Assembly (NCBI RefSeq): GCF_033958435.1
Contig: NC_134137.1
Location: 249,348,501 to 249,412,500 of the forward strand
Direction of reading: 5' to 3'
Source of the DNA: Carettochelys insculpta
Taxonomy: Eukaryota > Chordata > Testudines > Carettochelyidae
DNA: 64,000 nt
Position numbers and translations under genes: made by a program
Notes under the pieces: generated by a model
Seen by the model: the letters and a program-made list of their open reading frames with translations, nothing else
Told to the model about the DNA's origin: nothing
Databases searched by the model: none
Shown here: piece by piece, positions 10,806 to 22,400 of the stretch
How positions within the stretch are numbered: the stretch's first letter is position 1
How the letters are laid out: each line of letters opens with the position of its first letter

Positions 10806-11000
10806 TGGCTATGTCTACATAGCAGAGCTATTTTGGGATACCTCGGTACCCCAAAATAGCTGCTCCGTGCCTGTGAAACGTGCCCGTTATTTTGTAATAT
10901 TTTTCAAAGTAACAGCTGCGCTGTTTCGGCATCCCTGTTCTCCTCATTGTAGGAGGAGTAAGGGATGCTTCAAAATCGTGCATTATTTCAATATTTGGCA
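10806..11000 (+). mobile_element. one-ended fragment of a GGCTATGTCTACAT MITE
   Basis: The segment begins GGCTATGTCTACATAGCAGAG followed by a small internal palindrome (CTATTTTGGGATACC / GGTACCCCAAAATAG). No matching right terminus is visible; the sequence runs into the tandem repeat at about 11060. Confidence 0.5.
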
Positions 11001-11057
11001 CTGTTTAGACAGCTGCAGCGTGCAGAGCTCATTGCCTGAGGCAGGTAAATCCTGGGC

Positions 11058-11232
11058 ATAGGGGACAGATTTGGGGCTGAAGGAGTTAAACCTGGGCGTG
11101 CGGAAGTGGTTTGAGGCTGAGAGAGGTTAAACCTGGGGATAGGGGGTGAGTTAGCAGGATGGAGGGTAAAGCTTGGAGATGGGGGGACAGATTTGGGAGC
11201 TGAGGCACATAGAGCCTGGAGATGGGGGTAAC
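11058..11232. repeat. degenerate tandem repeat, ~35-bp units
   Basis: Units of the type GGGGACAGATTTGGGGCTGA then GGGAGTTAAACCTGGRGAT recur about five times with drift. Two copies of GGGGACAGATTTGGG are nearly identical. It is minisatellite-like. Confidence 0.55.
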
Positions 11233-11479
11233 AACTTTCTAACATACAAATCATTGTGTGTGCGCTGATCTTAAAATAGGGGTAACAAAAAGTAGTTTGA
11301 TGTTATTTATTAAGGACTGTCTCGTATTCACCTGCATTGCAGCTCTTCAAGTATTGATTTTGTAACTGAATTTGAAAAAATGGCTCTTCTCACTATTTTA
11401 GTTGCAGACCCCTGCTCCAACTGCTCCAGCTGTTAGAGTACACACCTTCAGACTGCCTATTGGCAGCAAGGGCACTAAT

Positions 11480-12420
11480 GAATAGGGCCTTATGAAATTC
11501 ATGGTTCATTTTGGTCAATTTCATGGTCATAGGATTTTAAAAATGGTAAATTTTATGATTTATGATTTTATGATTTCAGTGAGGAGTCCTGTAGCACTTT
11601 ACAGACTGACAATAAACAGAGCTAGCTCACTGGGGCCCAGCTGCTAGGTCGGGCACAAGGTGGCATGCTGACAGTGGGGCCTTGCTAATGGGTGGTAGAT
11701 GCTATAGTCAGTTGGCACAAAGGGCCCTGAAGGTGTGTGGCCCAAGGCAACTGCCTTGCCATAAGACCTGGCCTGCAAACAAATCTGTTAGGTTCAAAGA
11801 CACTGTAGGACTCCTGATTGTTTTCACAGATATGGACTAACACAGCTATCCCTCTGAGAATTCATGACTGTAGACATTTAAATCTGAGATCTCATGGTGG
11901 TGTGACTGTGGAGGGCCTGGCCCAAAAGGAACTGCTGCAAGGTTATTGTATTGTGTGTGTGGTGGGGGAAGGGACAGCAAGTGTTCTAGCAATGCTACCT
12001 TTACTTCTGCACTTTTGTTGGCAGCAGCACTGCCTTCAGAGCTGCTGGCTGGGAGTGCAGCTCTGCGGGCAGTGTTACCGTCAGCAGCAGCACAAAGGTA
12101 AGGATGGGATGGTGGGGTATTACCACCCTTACTTCTGCACTGCTGTCCGCACACCTGTGACCTCAGTCAGCAGCTGCCACTCTCCCGCTGCCCAGCACTG
12201 AAAGCAGCAGTACAGAAGGGTGGCATGGATAGGGCACTGCCACTCTTCTACACTGCTGCTGGGAGCTTGCCACCTTCAGAGCTGGGCACCAGGCCAACAT
12301 TAGAATCACTGATCTCCAACTGCCCAGCTCTTAGCCAGGCACACAAGTAAGGGCGGCAGTAGCACCATGGGAGGCCACTGCTACTCCCTGTTGCGTCAGG
12401 AGTCCCACTTACAGAAACTC
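11480..12420. repeat. dispersed repeat related to 50311-51348
   Basis: The left end (AATAGGGCCTTATGAAATTC then ATGGTTCATTTTGGTCAATT and TCATGGTCATAGG) matches the repeat starting at 50311. The interior phrases GTATTACCACCCTTACTTCT then GCACTGCTG, and the AAGGTTATTG block, match 51035-51185. A hairpin-repeat copy is inserted at about 11580-11870 (GTCCTGTAGCACTTTACAGA at one side, CACAGATATGGACTAACACA at the other). Confidence 0.55.
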
Positions 12421-12429
12421 TGGTCTCCC

Positions 12430-13420
12430 CCCTCCCCGAGGGAAACGGGCCAGCGCACGCCGAACGCACACACGTGGCTGGATTTCCCGGGGGGGGGTAG
12501 ATTTCAGGCACCGTGAGGCATGTGGCCGGGCGATGCATTTAGTGCCGGCCTACTGCCGAGCCGCGCACTCACTCCACCGCATTTCCGACCAGGACAGCCG
12601 CGCGCAGCCAGCGCCCCCCTGCGGAGCCCCCAGCTGCTGCAAAGCAACACAAGAGCTCTGCCCCCAAGTGGAAGCCGCCCGACGGGCCGCGGAGAGGCTG
12701 GTTACCCCGCCCCCTGCACCCTCGATTCCCCCCGCCCTCCCCGCAGCGCACGGCCGCGCCCCTGGGCGGGACCTGCAGAGGGGTGGAACAGGGAACCGGG
12801 CGCGGCGCCCCGCCCTGCAGGCCGGGGCCAGCGGGGGGCGGGTCCGAGGAGCGAGCTGTCAGATAGCGTGATGGGCGGGGCGCTGCCGCAATGGCGAGGC
12901 CGGTCCGGCCGGGGGGGCGGGGCGCGCGGGAGGGAGGAGCCGAAATCGCTGCTGCCGAGCACCGGGGAAGGGGGCGGGTCGCGGCCTCCAGGGTCTGCTC
13001 AGCGCCAGCTCTGCCGCCGCTGGGAGGGAGGGAGTCAGCGCGGCCATGGGGGCACAGCTCAGCACGGTAAGCGCCCGGCGAGGCGGGGGCACGGCCGGCG
13101 CTGGGGCTCGGGCCGGGGGCGGCTCCCTCATCCCTGTGGTATTGCAGCCCGTGCACGGCGCCTCCCCTGGCTGCGGGCGGTCCCGCGGGCTGGCGTGGCT
13201 CGAGGGTTGCGGCCCCAGGGGCTGGTGCGCACCGGCGCAAAGCGAGCAAGTGGGGCAGGGAGGGGCGCGGCTGGCTGCCAAAGGCAGGGGGCTGACAGGA
13301 GGGCGGCAGGGGCCTGTTGGAGCTGCCAGGGAGGGAAACACAGCCTCTCCGAGGCCTCAGCAGCCGCCCCCAGGACTGTGCGCTGGAGGTTGTGACTCAT
13401 CGTGTTTGCCAGTGGAAAAA
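12430..13420 (+). promoter_or_regulatory. CpG-island promoter of the CYB5R gene
   Basis: The kilobase is strongly GC- and CpG-rich, unlike the AT-rich DNA on both sides. It contains several GGGCGGG / GGGGCGGGG Sp1-type boxes (about 12762, 12873, 12972) and no TATA box. It surrounds the start codon at 13046. This is the pattern of a broadly expressed, TATA-less promoter. The exact transcription start cannot be read from sequence. The long open frames crossing it (12520-13395 and others) come from high GC and are not taken as genes. Confidence 0.8.
13046..13066 (+). CDS. CYB5R3: CYB5R exon 1 (coding part)
   Basis: It encodes MGAQLST and ends at donor ACG/GTAAGC, phase 0. The start context cggccATGG is a good Kozak match. 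Gly2 is the expected myristoylation site after Met removal. Confidence 0.9.
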
Positions 13421-16400
13421 CGCTTGAGATTCCTGTTTTGTGGATGCCAGGGCGTCTCAGCTTGCCTCCACCCAGTTCCTCTCTCGCATCAGGCGCTGGG
13501 AGGCTGTGAAAACGCTGGTATGAGCTGACCTAGTCCCGCTTTTTGCTTGGGACTGACTGTATTTTAATGTTTTCGCCGTACAGAGGACAGGACACGGAAG
13601 GTGTGGTAGAGAGCAATGCAACCATGCTCATCGTCCTGGTGGAAGGCTTTTGACAGATCAGCATTAGGCAAAAGCAGGCTCTTTGGTACTGTTAAATGTC
13701 ATTAACTTGGAGTATAAATTTGGGCAAAATCCACTTTGATAGGATCTGCATTATGGTTGTCTCTCATTGAGTTCTTCCTGTTGCCAAACACTTTCATTTC
13801 ACTGTTATCCCCACTGTTCTGCTTGTGTACACAGTGCACACAGGCCTCAGCATACGTGCTGAAGTAAAGACTCTATGAAATAATTAGGTTATTAATGTGT
13901 ATTTCTTTTTTCCTTGCCATGATTTGATTTTTAAAAAGACAATACCATTGTAACTGATGTGGCTGAGATCTTTGCACAGTCATGTAGTTTATTTGTGTGG
14001 AAAAGTGCTAACGGACATTAGTATGCATCATTACCCTCTTTCAGCAGCTGTCTAACCCCTCACTTCCACCCCCTTTTTCACGTGCACCTGCTTCAATATG
14101 TCAAACTATGGGTGTTTGAGGGTGACCTGCAGGACTAGATGGAGACAGCTATAAATGATAGTACTTCAGATACTTTTGCATCTAGACCACAAAGGTGAGG
14201 AAGGAAGATGGGTAAATGATAAAGGCAAAGTATACCCCTACCTTCCAAAACCACAAACAATCCCTCTGTGCTAATTAAACTTTCTTTAAAAATGCATCTA
14301 GGCTGGGGTGGGGAAGTAGCAGCTGAGCATCCTGGATGGTGTAAAACACTCTCCTAGAAAGTAACAGAGAGATAGCTGTGTTAGTCTATATACTATCAAA
14401 AAAAAAAAAAAGGCAGCCCAGTAGCACTTTAAAGACTAACAAAATAATTTGTTAGGTGATGGGCTTTCATGGGACAGACCCATTTCTGGTAAGGCCATGA
14501 TCTGAAGAAGTGGGTCTGTCCCACAAAAGCTCACCACCTAATAAATTATTTGTTAGTCTTTAAAGTGCTACTGGACTGCTTTTCTGTTCTCTAGAAAGGT
14601 TTTCTTTGCACTTGTTTAATTATGATTCTGTGACAGAGTATGTCTGGCAGATAACACTGTTTTCTCACTTGTTGTCCTCTCTCTAGATCGGGGCGTCCAG
14701 CCTTTTTTTCATTGGGGCCACATGGCAATTTTTTACATGTTCCAGGGGCTGAACACAAAATAGCTCCAAGCCACCCCCAGGTTTAACCACTGTCCTGGTC
14801 CTTGTCTGCAGCGAGGCAACCTGTGCCCCACACCCGCAGCCCTGAGAGCTGCACGAGCAATTAGAGCTGTGCTGGAGCCCAGAGAGCCATGTGGGCTGCC
14901 TTTTAAAAATGGCACTACTGCCGGAACTGCAGACCAGATTCTGGCCCTCGGGCCATGTGTTGGACACCACTCCTCTAGATAAACGTAGCAGCTAAATAAC
15001 TCCTGTCCATCAAACGTACTTTCTGAGGACTATAATCCTGAATGTATTCTTATATGCTACTGACCACATCCCAGTATAGCAGCTCAGGATCCTGGTGCTG
15101 TAATAAAATGCCATTCTGAAAAAAATTCTACTTTTAACAAAATCTGTATATATGATTGGAGGAGATACACATCTCCTAGAGCTGGAAGGGACCTAGGGAG
15201 GCCATCTAGTCTAGTCCCCTGCCCTCTTGGCAGGACCAGGCACCATCCCTGGCATCTATTTTCCCCAGTCCTTCAATGGCCTCCTCAAGGATTGAGCTCA
15301 CAACCCCTGGTTTAGCAGGCCACTGCTCAAACCACTGAGCTATCGCTCCTTGCCAACAAGGTGTTTAATTGCAATAATACAACCTCCTGTTCTGAAATAA
15401 TTTTATCGTTATGAGTGGGGTAATGATGTGCCTTGTTAGAGCACAAGCAGGACTTGCCAGACCAAAGTTTGGAGAGAGAACTTCCCTTCTCAGAGGGCTT
15501 GTCTTCGCTTCCGTGATGATCGGCTGAGTCAATCTTCCAGAGTTTGATTTGTGCGCCTTGACTCCTGTACTCTTTGCTGTTGTGAAAGAGATCGATGGGA
15601 GAAATGCTCCTGTTGACCTTATACAGTGAAAATAGTCAAATAAGTCTATTTCTAATATGTCAATTCTAATTATGCAATTGTCATAGCTAGAATTGCATGT
15701 CTGAAATTGACTTATTTTCCTAGTATGGACCAAGCCTCAATTACTCTGCTATTGTAAATTGGTGTGGCTCCTTTAACTTCTGGGGAGCTACCCTGAGTGT
15801 GCAGAACATGGTAGGTTCTGCTAGTATTTTTCAGGCTTCTTTTCTTAGCAAGAATGATTAATTATTTTTGGAAAGTAACCAGCCTGTGTTTTTCCCATCA
15901 GCTGACAATAAATTTAGTTGCTGGATCAGAATGTATCTGAGCTTATCCTACTGTATGTTTCCTTTGAAGCTGAATCCCATGAGACTCTTGCATGAACTGA
16001 CCATAAATGACAAAGTTCCTTCTATTCTGCATTTATGAAGCATCCAGTGTATTTGTCATATGGAGCAAACCTAATGATAGAAATTACCATAATGTTACAC
16101 ATCTGTAGCACAGCACACGGCCTTCAAGAGTGGCGGTTGTCACGTGCTTCAGAAGATGATGTATTATTATTTTATCTCACTGTTTACTTACAGTTCTTTC
16201 CAGATGCGGACTCAAAGTTCAGTTAAATGTAGCTCCATTTTACAGATGGAGAAATGGACGAGATGAAGTGATTTGCCCAAGGTCATTAAGTAATATCCGT
16301 GACAAAGCAGAAAATAGAGCTCAGCTCCTGATTCCCAGTCCTAGGCACATTTAATTAGAGGTAGCTGTTCCTTTGCTAATTTATAGCTACATCTTTAAAG

Positions 16401-19400
16401 GAACAACATTATGTTAGGCCTAAAATTTGGTCTGCCTCAAATGTCTTCTGTAATCTGGAGTCTCTATTCAGTATTCTGCCTATCTCTCTGTCACCAAGGA
16501 ATGAAAAATAAAAAATAACCCTTTTTGTGTGATGTATATCTCTGCTATTGCTGTGTCAGTAATTAAAGAACACTCTTCTGTCATAAGGCCAACTGGCTGT
16601 CAGCCAAGGCTGTGGAGCAGAGACTTCACTCACCCCAGATGAAGTCTCAGTACTGCTGGATACTACATGCTTCCCTGGGCTAAGGAAGCGCATCCCGAGC
16701 TTTTGAGACCTTCCAGCAGTTCTTCCCAGCCAATGCACCAGTTGTAATACCACCAGACCTCACGTGGTAGAGTGCAGGGCTTTAGACCCTATGCTCTTCT
16801 GTCATAAGTTTACATTGTAGACCCCCAGTGTTTCTCAGTCATGGATATGTGTACTCTTGTAGGTACACTAAGGTCTACCAAGGGGTACATCAACTCATCT
16901 AGATATTTGCCTAGTTTTACAACAGGCGACCGTAAAAACACTAGTAAAGTCAGTACCATCTAAAAGTTCATTCAGACAATGACTTGTTTCTACTGTGTCA
17001 TAGGCCTTATGCTGAAATTTAAGTATAACATGTTGATTCCAATTCATTTATTTTCTAATATGTTGGTAGAACATCTGCAAGTTTTCAGTAGCAGTTTTCT
17101 GTGATATTTTTCTATGTTTTTGCAAGTAAGTAGTTTTCAAGTGAGGTGTAACTTGTTGATATGCAAAACAAATCTGATTCCTGCAAAGGGTACAGGAATC
17201 TGGAAAGCTTGAATGGCACTTGTTTCAAGGCCTCCAGTTACTTTAGGACCATGTTTCTCAAATGGTGGTATGTGTACCCCAAGGGTACGTGAGAGAAGTC
17301 TGGGGGTAATTTTATATTAGATATAATTTTTTTTTTTGAAAATGGGGTACTTTATTAAAAAGGTTGAGAACCGCTGGGGTAGACTAAGGAAGATAACTGT
17401 TTCACTCAAGGTTATGGAAAATCTACAGCTTATAGCTACACAGTGGTATTGATGGAACTCCTGGTATAGACAGCATTATGTTGATGGCAGCTCTTCTCCC
17501 ATCAATGTAGCTACTTCCTGTCAGGGAGGTAAAGTACCTGTGCCAACAGAAAAAGCTCTCCCATTACCGTAGGTAATGTTTTCATTTAGTGCTGCAGTTA
17601 CTCAACTGCACTGATGCAGAAAAGTAACTGTAGACAAACCCTCTGTTAACATCTAATGGTGCCACAGAAACATGGAACTGTAAATAGTCTTGCTAGCTTC
17701 AGCTCCATTAGAAACTGGTGCGCATGCATAACACCGATATTTACAGTTCAGATTAGATTAGTAGGGTGGCCTAAATGAGACTTCTGTATGTTTATTCAGT
17801 ACAGCAAAGTTTCCAGAAGAGAGGGTTTAAGCTATTCTAGCTTCATTTTGATTTTTTTTTATGAGTCGATGCCTCCGTAACACACTTAAAATGATCTAAT
17901 GTAAACAATCATTTATGGCAGTTTCAGTACCTTCCTGCAGTTGGTCAGTGGGAGTGGGCCTAGTCTGCAGCCTGTTTTGTGGTGGGTTAGGGAGGTTCTG
18001 GGGGCCAGTCCTGGCATGTGGTCTCTTCTGGTGGCGGGAAGGTCTCCTGGAGGGTAACATACAGAGCCCCATCCCCAGGTGGCCCATCTCTTGCTCGTGT
18101 GGCTGGCCCCAGTGGTCACACTTCAGTGTAACTGTCTCTCATGCTCCCTGTCCCAGGCTGTGTCTACACTATGAGATAAAATTGAATTTAAAGGAGTTAG
18201 CTCAACCTTAAAACATCCCTGTTTTCACTGTAAATGTCATTAGCTGAATTTAGTCTGCCCTAATATCGATAATAATGTTGATTTTAATCAATTATTTTTG
18301 GTGACTTAAATGTTTATTTAAATCAATGATCAATCAAGTTACCAAGAAAGCTAAGACTGTTTTGCTTAGCGCGCACTTAATTTTGGCGTATGCCCTACTG
18401 ACCTCACCAGCACTTTGGTTTTTTGAGAAAACATGTATAGAATGGGGTTCCTTTGAAAAAACTGCATTATGCTGAAGTACAATAGGGAATAGTCTAATGG
18501 CATCACCATTAAGGTCTGTGGCCATGATGTCCCACAAGAAGAGGCATGCATAATGTAATATAAAATAAGAAAACAACCTTTACTATACTTGAGTGGAGAA
18601 GTGGATCTGTCTCATGAAAGCTCATCACCTAATAAATCATTTTGTTAATCTTTAAAGTGGTACATGACTGTTTTTTGTTTTGTTGGATTATACACCTAAT
18701 TAATTTAAAAAACCATAACGATTAGCCAAGCTAAACTTTTTTATTTCTAGCAACGTACAACGTAGCAAACAGCTTGAGAATTTACTTGTCAAATCACGCT
18801 TATACTAAAAGGCATAGAGAGTCTTGCAGAATAATGCATTGCAAAATAAATTACAATTACTCCTCAGTTGATCCACTCAGCCAGGTCCACATAATTTTCT
18901 CTAAATAAGCAGTTTTCCCTTATGATATTTAATTCTTGCAAGTAGGCCTTTCATCATCTTTTTGCACTGCTTACAGTTGACATGTTTTCCTTTCTTACCC
19001 AGGGAACACGTTTCTTCAGAATAGGCCCAGATAGGGGTCTGTGTTACACCCAGAAGCCATGACAATTTCTGTGGCAAAACTGTGTGGGGGAATATAGGAA
19101 GTGCTACATGAACAGAATGTCGTCCCTTTTTCTTTCTAGTCCAGTCCACTGCACTGTTCCTTTCTGTGCTGCCTCTGTCCTTTCCTGTACGTCGTCTCTG
19201 TGTTAATGTCTTAACTTCTCTGCTGTGCTTGGCCAAGGTCCTCCACCACGTCAGCAGAGCACAGCACAAAAAGAATCCCATCCAGCTTGTGTCTTTCTTT
19301 GCACAAGTTACTTTTTAGTCTGCTGAGAAGCAGAAATTGAAAGCCCAGATCTTTCAAGAAGCAAGAGTTAGTAGTTTTGCTGGGCAGACTAGAATCTTCA

Positions 19401-22400
19401 ATTCATTTTTATGAGGCTGTAAGTATGTGGTGGCATGTTTATGATGCAATTTAATTAAACTTATTTTTAAATGAGACATTATTTTAAGATATTTAAAACA
19501 TCAAAAATCTGATTTAAATAAACAATTGTTTGATTTACAAAAAAAAAGAATCACTGTTTTGTTTTGTTTTTTTGCAGTCCATCCTGATATAAGTGCTATT
19601 GTTTTTGTGTTTGACTTAGTTCATGGTTCAATAACCCCTGGCATGCATGCCACTCTCGGCATGAGAACCAATTTAGAGTGGCACGCAGCGGGAGCTCCAG
19701 CCCCGCCCATCCTCCCCCATGCATCATGGGAGGGGCAGGAGCATCAGGGCTGGAGCCCCGCTGTAGAACTCATGGCATGGGGCTGGAGCTGGATCCCCAG
19801 TCTTGGGGGCCAGAGCTGGGGCCCCCACTGGAGCTTGGGCTGGGGCATGGTGGGTGGTGCCCCCTCCAGGGAGTCCTTGCCCCTGCATGGAATCTCCACT
19901 GTGGTACTGGGCTGGGACTTTAGCCCCCGGGGTCGAGGCCTCCAACAGGGCATAGGGCTGGATCTGGCATGCGTGGGCCCCCACTATGGCATCCCCACCA
20001 TGGCGTGTGGCTGGGGCTGGAGGCTGTGGCTCCAGGTTGCTGACCCTGACTGAGTTCTTATCCTTACTAATGTACTGCTGCCACATCTGCAGCTTGACAT
20101 GGGTAATGGGTATTATGCACTATTTCCTAAATTAATAAAAATCAAGTCTAAGGGGTTTTGTGAAGCCTATGCCACCCTTGTATGGACCCTCTGCAAAGGG
20201 GGAATGTTTGTTCTGAATGACTAACTGGACATACGAAAACAGGAGGCAGAATAGAGCTGTCAGCTAACAGGTTTATAATTGCTCAGTGCTGTGGTATCTG
20301 AGTGCTAAGAGTCGAGAAAGACTAATGCAAACTAAATGTGTATATCTAAACTGCCTCCTTATTTCTAGGGTAAACCAGTATTTATGCTTTAGTGCAGTGA
20401 GGTACCTGAATGGAATCTTTTTCTGTATGCTCATACTGGAAACATGCAGAAACTAAGGCTGTCTGGTGGGTTGTTTCTGACAGGACATTGTTTCCACAAA
20501 GTGATACCCATGGCAACAAACAGTGAAGTTAATATTCTTGTCTTTCTAAACTGTTGCAGCTTGGAGGGATCGTGATATACCCCGTATGGCTAGTCTGGAG
20601 CTTCATCCTGAGACTTTTCGGGAAACCCCGTCCTGCAATTACCCTGGAGGACCCTGAAGTGAAATACCCTTTGAGGCTGATTGACAAAGAGGTAAGTAAA
20701 TACACCCCTGTACAGCACTAGGCACACTGACAGGCCTTCCTTCTAGCTTATCTACTCCCGGTTTAGAATGATACAGGCATTCGTGGTGGAGCACTGTTGT
20801 CCCCTGTGGGGGACCGTGAAAGTTCTGAGACTGTAGAGTTGTTTCTGGCTAAGCCATATAAACATTTATAAACGAAGGAGAGAGCTTATTATTCGTAAAT
20901 GCTTTTTTTCTAGTCTACCTGAAACTTACAGCGCAGTGTAAACATGACAACATCTCATGTTTTTTTAAACAGACGCTAAACTCATAGGCCGTTTCGACAG
21001 TGCTAATACAGGGAGTGAAAGATGCTAATGAGGCGTGGATGCAAATTCCCCGTGCCTCATTAGCATGACGTCACGTGATTTGGAGTCCAGAAGACCTTTC
21101 TTCTGGACTTCAAAGCGCCATGTATAAGCGCAGCCCCTGCAGAGGGGCTTCTGGAAGGAAGTGGCCTGTGTGAAAACGGCCATGCTGTTTTATTTGTGGG
21201 TTAGCCATGTTAGTCTGTATCTGTAAAAACACAGGGGAATGTCTCAGGTGCTACAGGACTCCTAGTTGTTTCTACTGTTTTATTAGTGTTGTTTTGTGTT
21301 CATGCACAGCATGTGGGAAATGCTGTTTCTTCTGCATTACTCTGTGGAACGTGCCACTCTGCATTCTGCAAAATTAGATGGTCTTTCTGCGTAAACTCTT
21401 TTCATTTTTGTCAAGACTTTCCATGGGGTTGGGAAGAGATAAGAGACCTCTTATCTGATCAGCTGCAGGCACAATCTGCACTGTAGCACTTGTATCTCAG
21501 GGGGATGGGCATTGAAAAAAGACTTCACAGAAACAGGAAACATGTTTAGAAATCTGGAGCTGATTTGGAAAAATATTAGCTACTCTCTGAAGCTCAACCC
21601 AGATTCAGCCCACCCTGATGCCAAAATACTACGTTCCTTAGATTGTGCAGCTATTGTTAATATTAGAATTGCTCTCTAGTACGGCATGCTTAGATCAGGT
21701 AGTGAGATCATGGAGTGTTACAACCTGAATGGTGACTAGGTTTCACTGTTATCACCCCTTCTTAAAGTGAATACCAGTTAATGTCACTGTCAGAGCCAGT
21801 GCTTCAGGCTGCCCCTACAGACATTATTGCATTTGTTTAGGTTCCATTCACATTTTTGTGAATGGGGCCTTTTTCCCCTGCTACCAAATAGCAATGTTAG
21901 TAATTTCAGAACAAGTTGTTTTTAGCGGTTTCACCTAAAAATTGTTATACCCTGGTTTAACAGCTGTTGCCATCAGCTATGCTTCTGATGGGTCGGCTTT
22001 GTAGTGTATGGAAGGCCTATGCAAATAGAACCATATTTTATGATGTAGTAAAATCATCATATTTGGATACCTTTGTGGGTAGACTTGACAAGCCAATTAA
22101 ATGAGGTAATAAGGAGAAGTCAGTTTACTATAACAAAAATTACATTCACTGCATTTAATTCTTTCTAGATTCTTGTTTGGATTACTGTATAATGAACATC
22201 CTAATTTGACAGCTATATAACACTGGTTTAAATAAACCATAATCCTTTGGTGCAGCAGAATAAATCCCATACTCAGTGACTTTCCTACTTGAGCAGCAGC
22301 TATCAGTAACTTTCACTATCATTAGGCTATAGCACATCCCTGGGGCTTGGGCTTGTCCTGTGCTTAAGTTAGGGCAGAATAGCTGTGATGCTTAGGGATG

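Noticed and set aside
11058..11232. Possible CRISPR array
   Set aside because: The units drift and have no unique spacers, and the window is vertebrate DNA; it is a degenerate tandem repeat.
12520..13395. A 291-codon open frame on the + strand and several antisense frames in the same kilobase
   Set aside because: They arise from the GC-rich CpG island. The proline/arginine/glycine-rich translations have no domain, and the true start codon (13046) lies inside in a different context with a splice donor after seven codons.
14362..14600. Possible microRNA precursor because of the hairpin
   Set aside because: The arms belong to a repeat found about a dozen times in the window, and the hairpin is much longer than a microRNA precursor.
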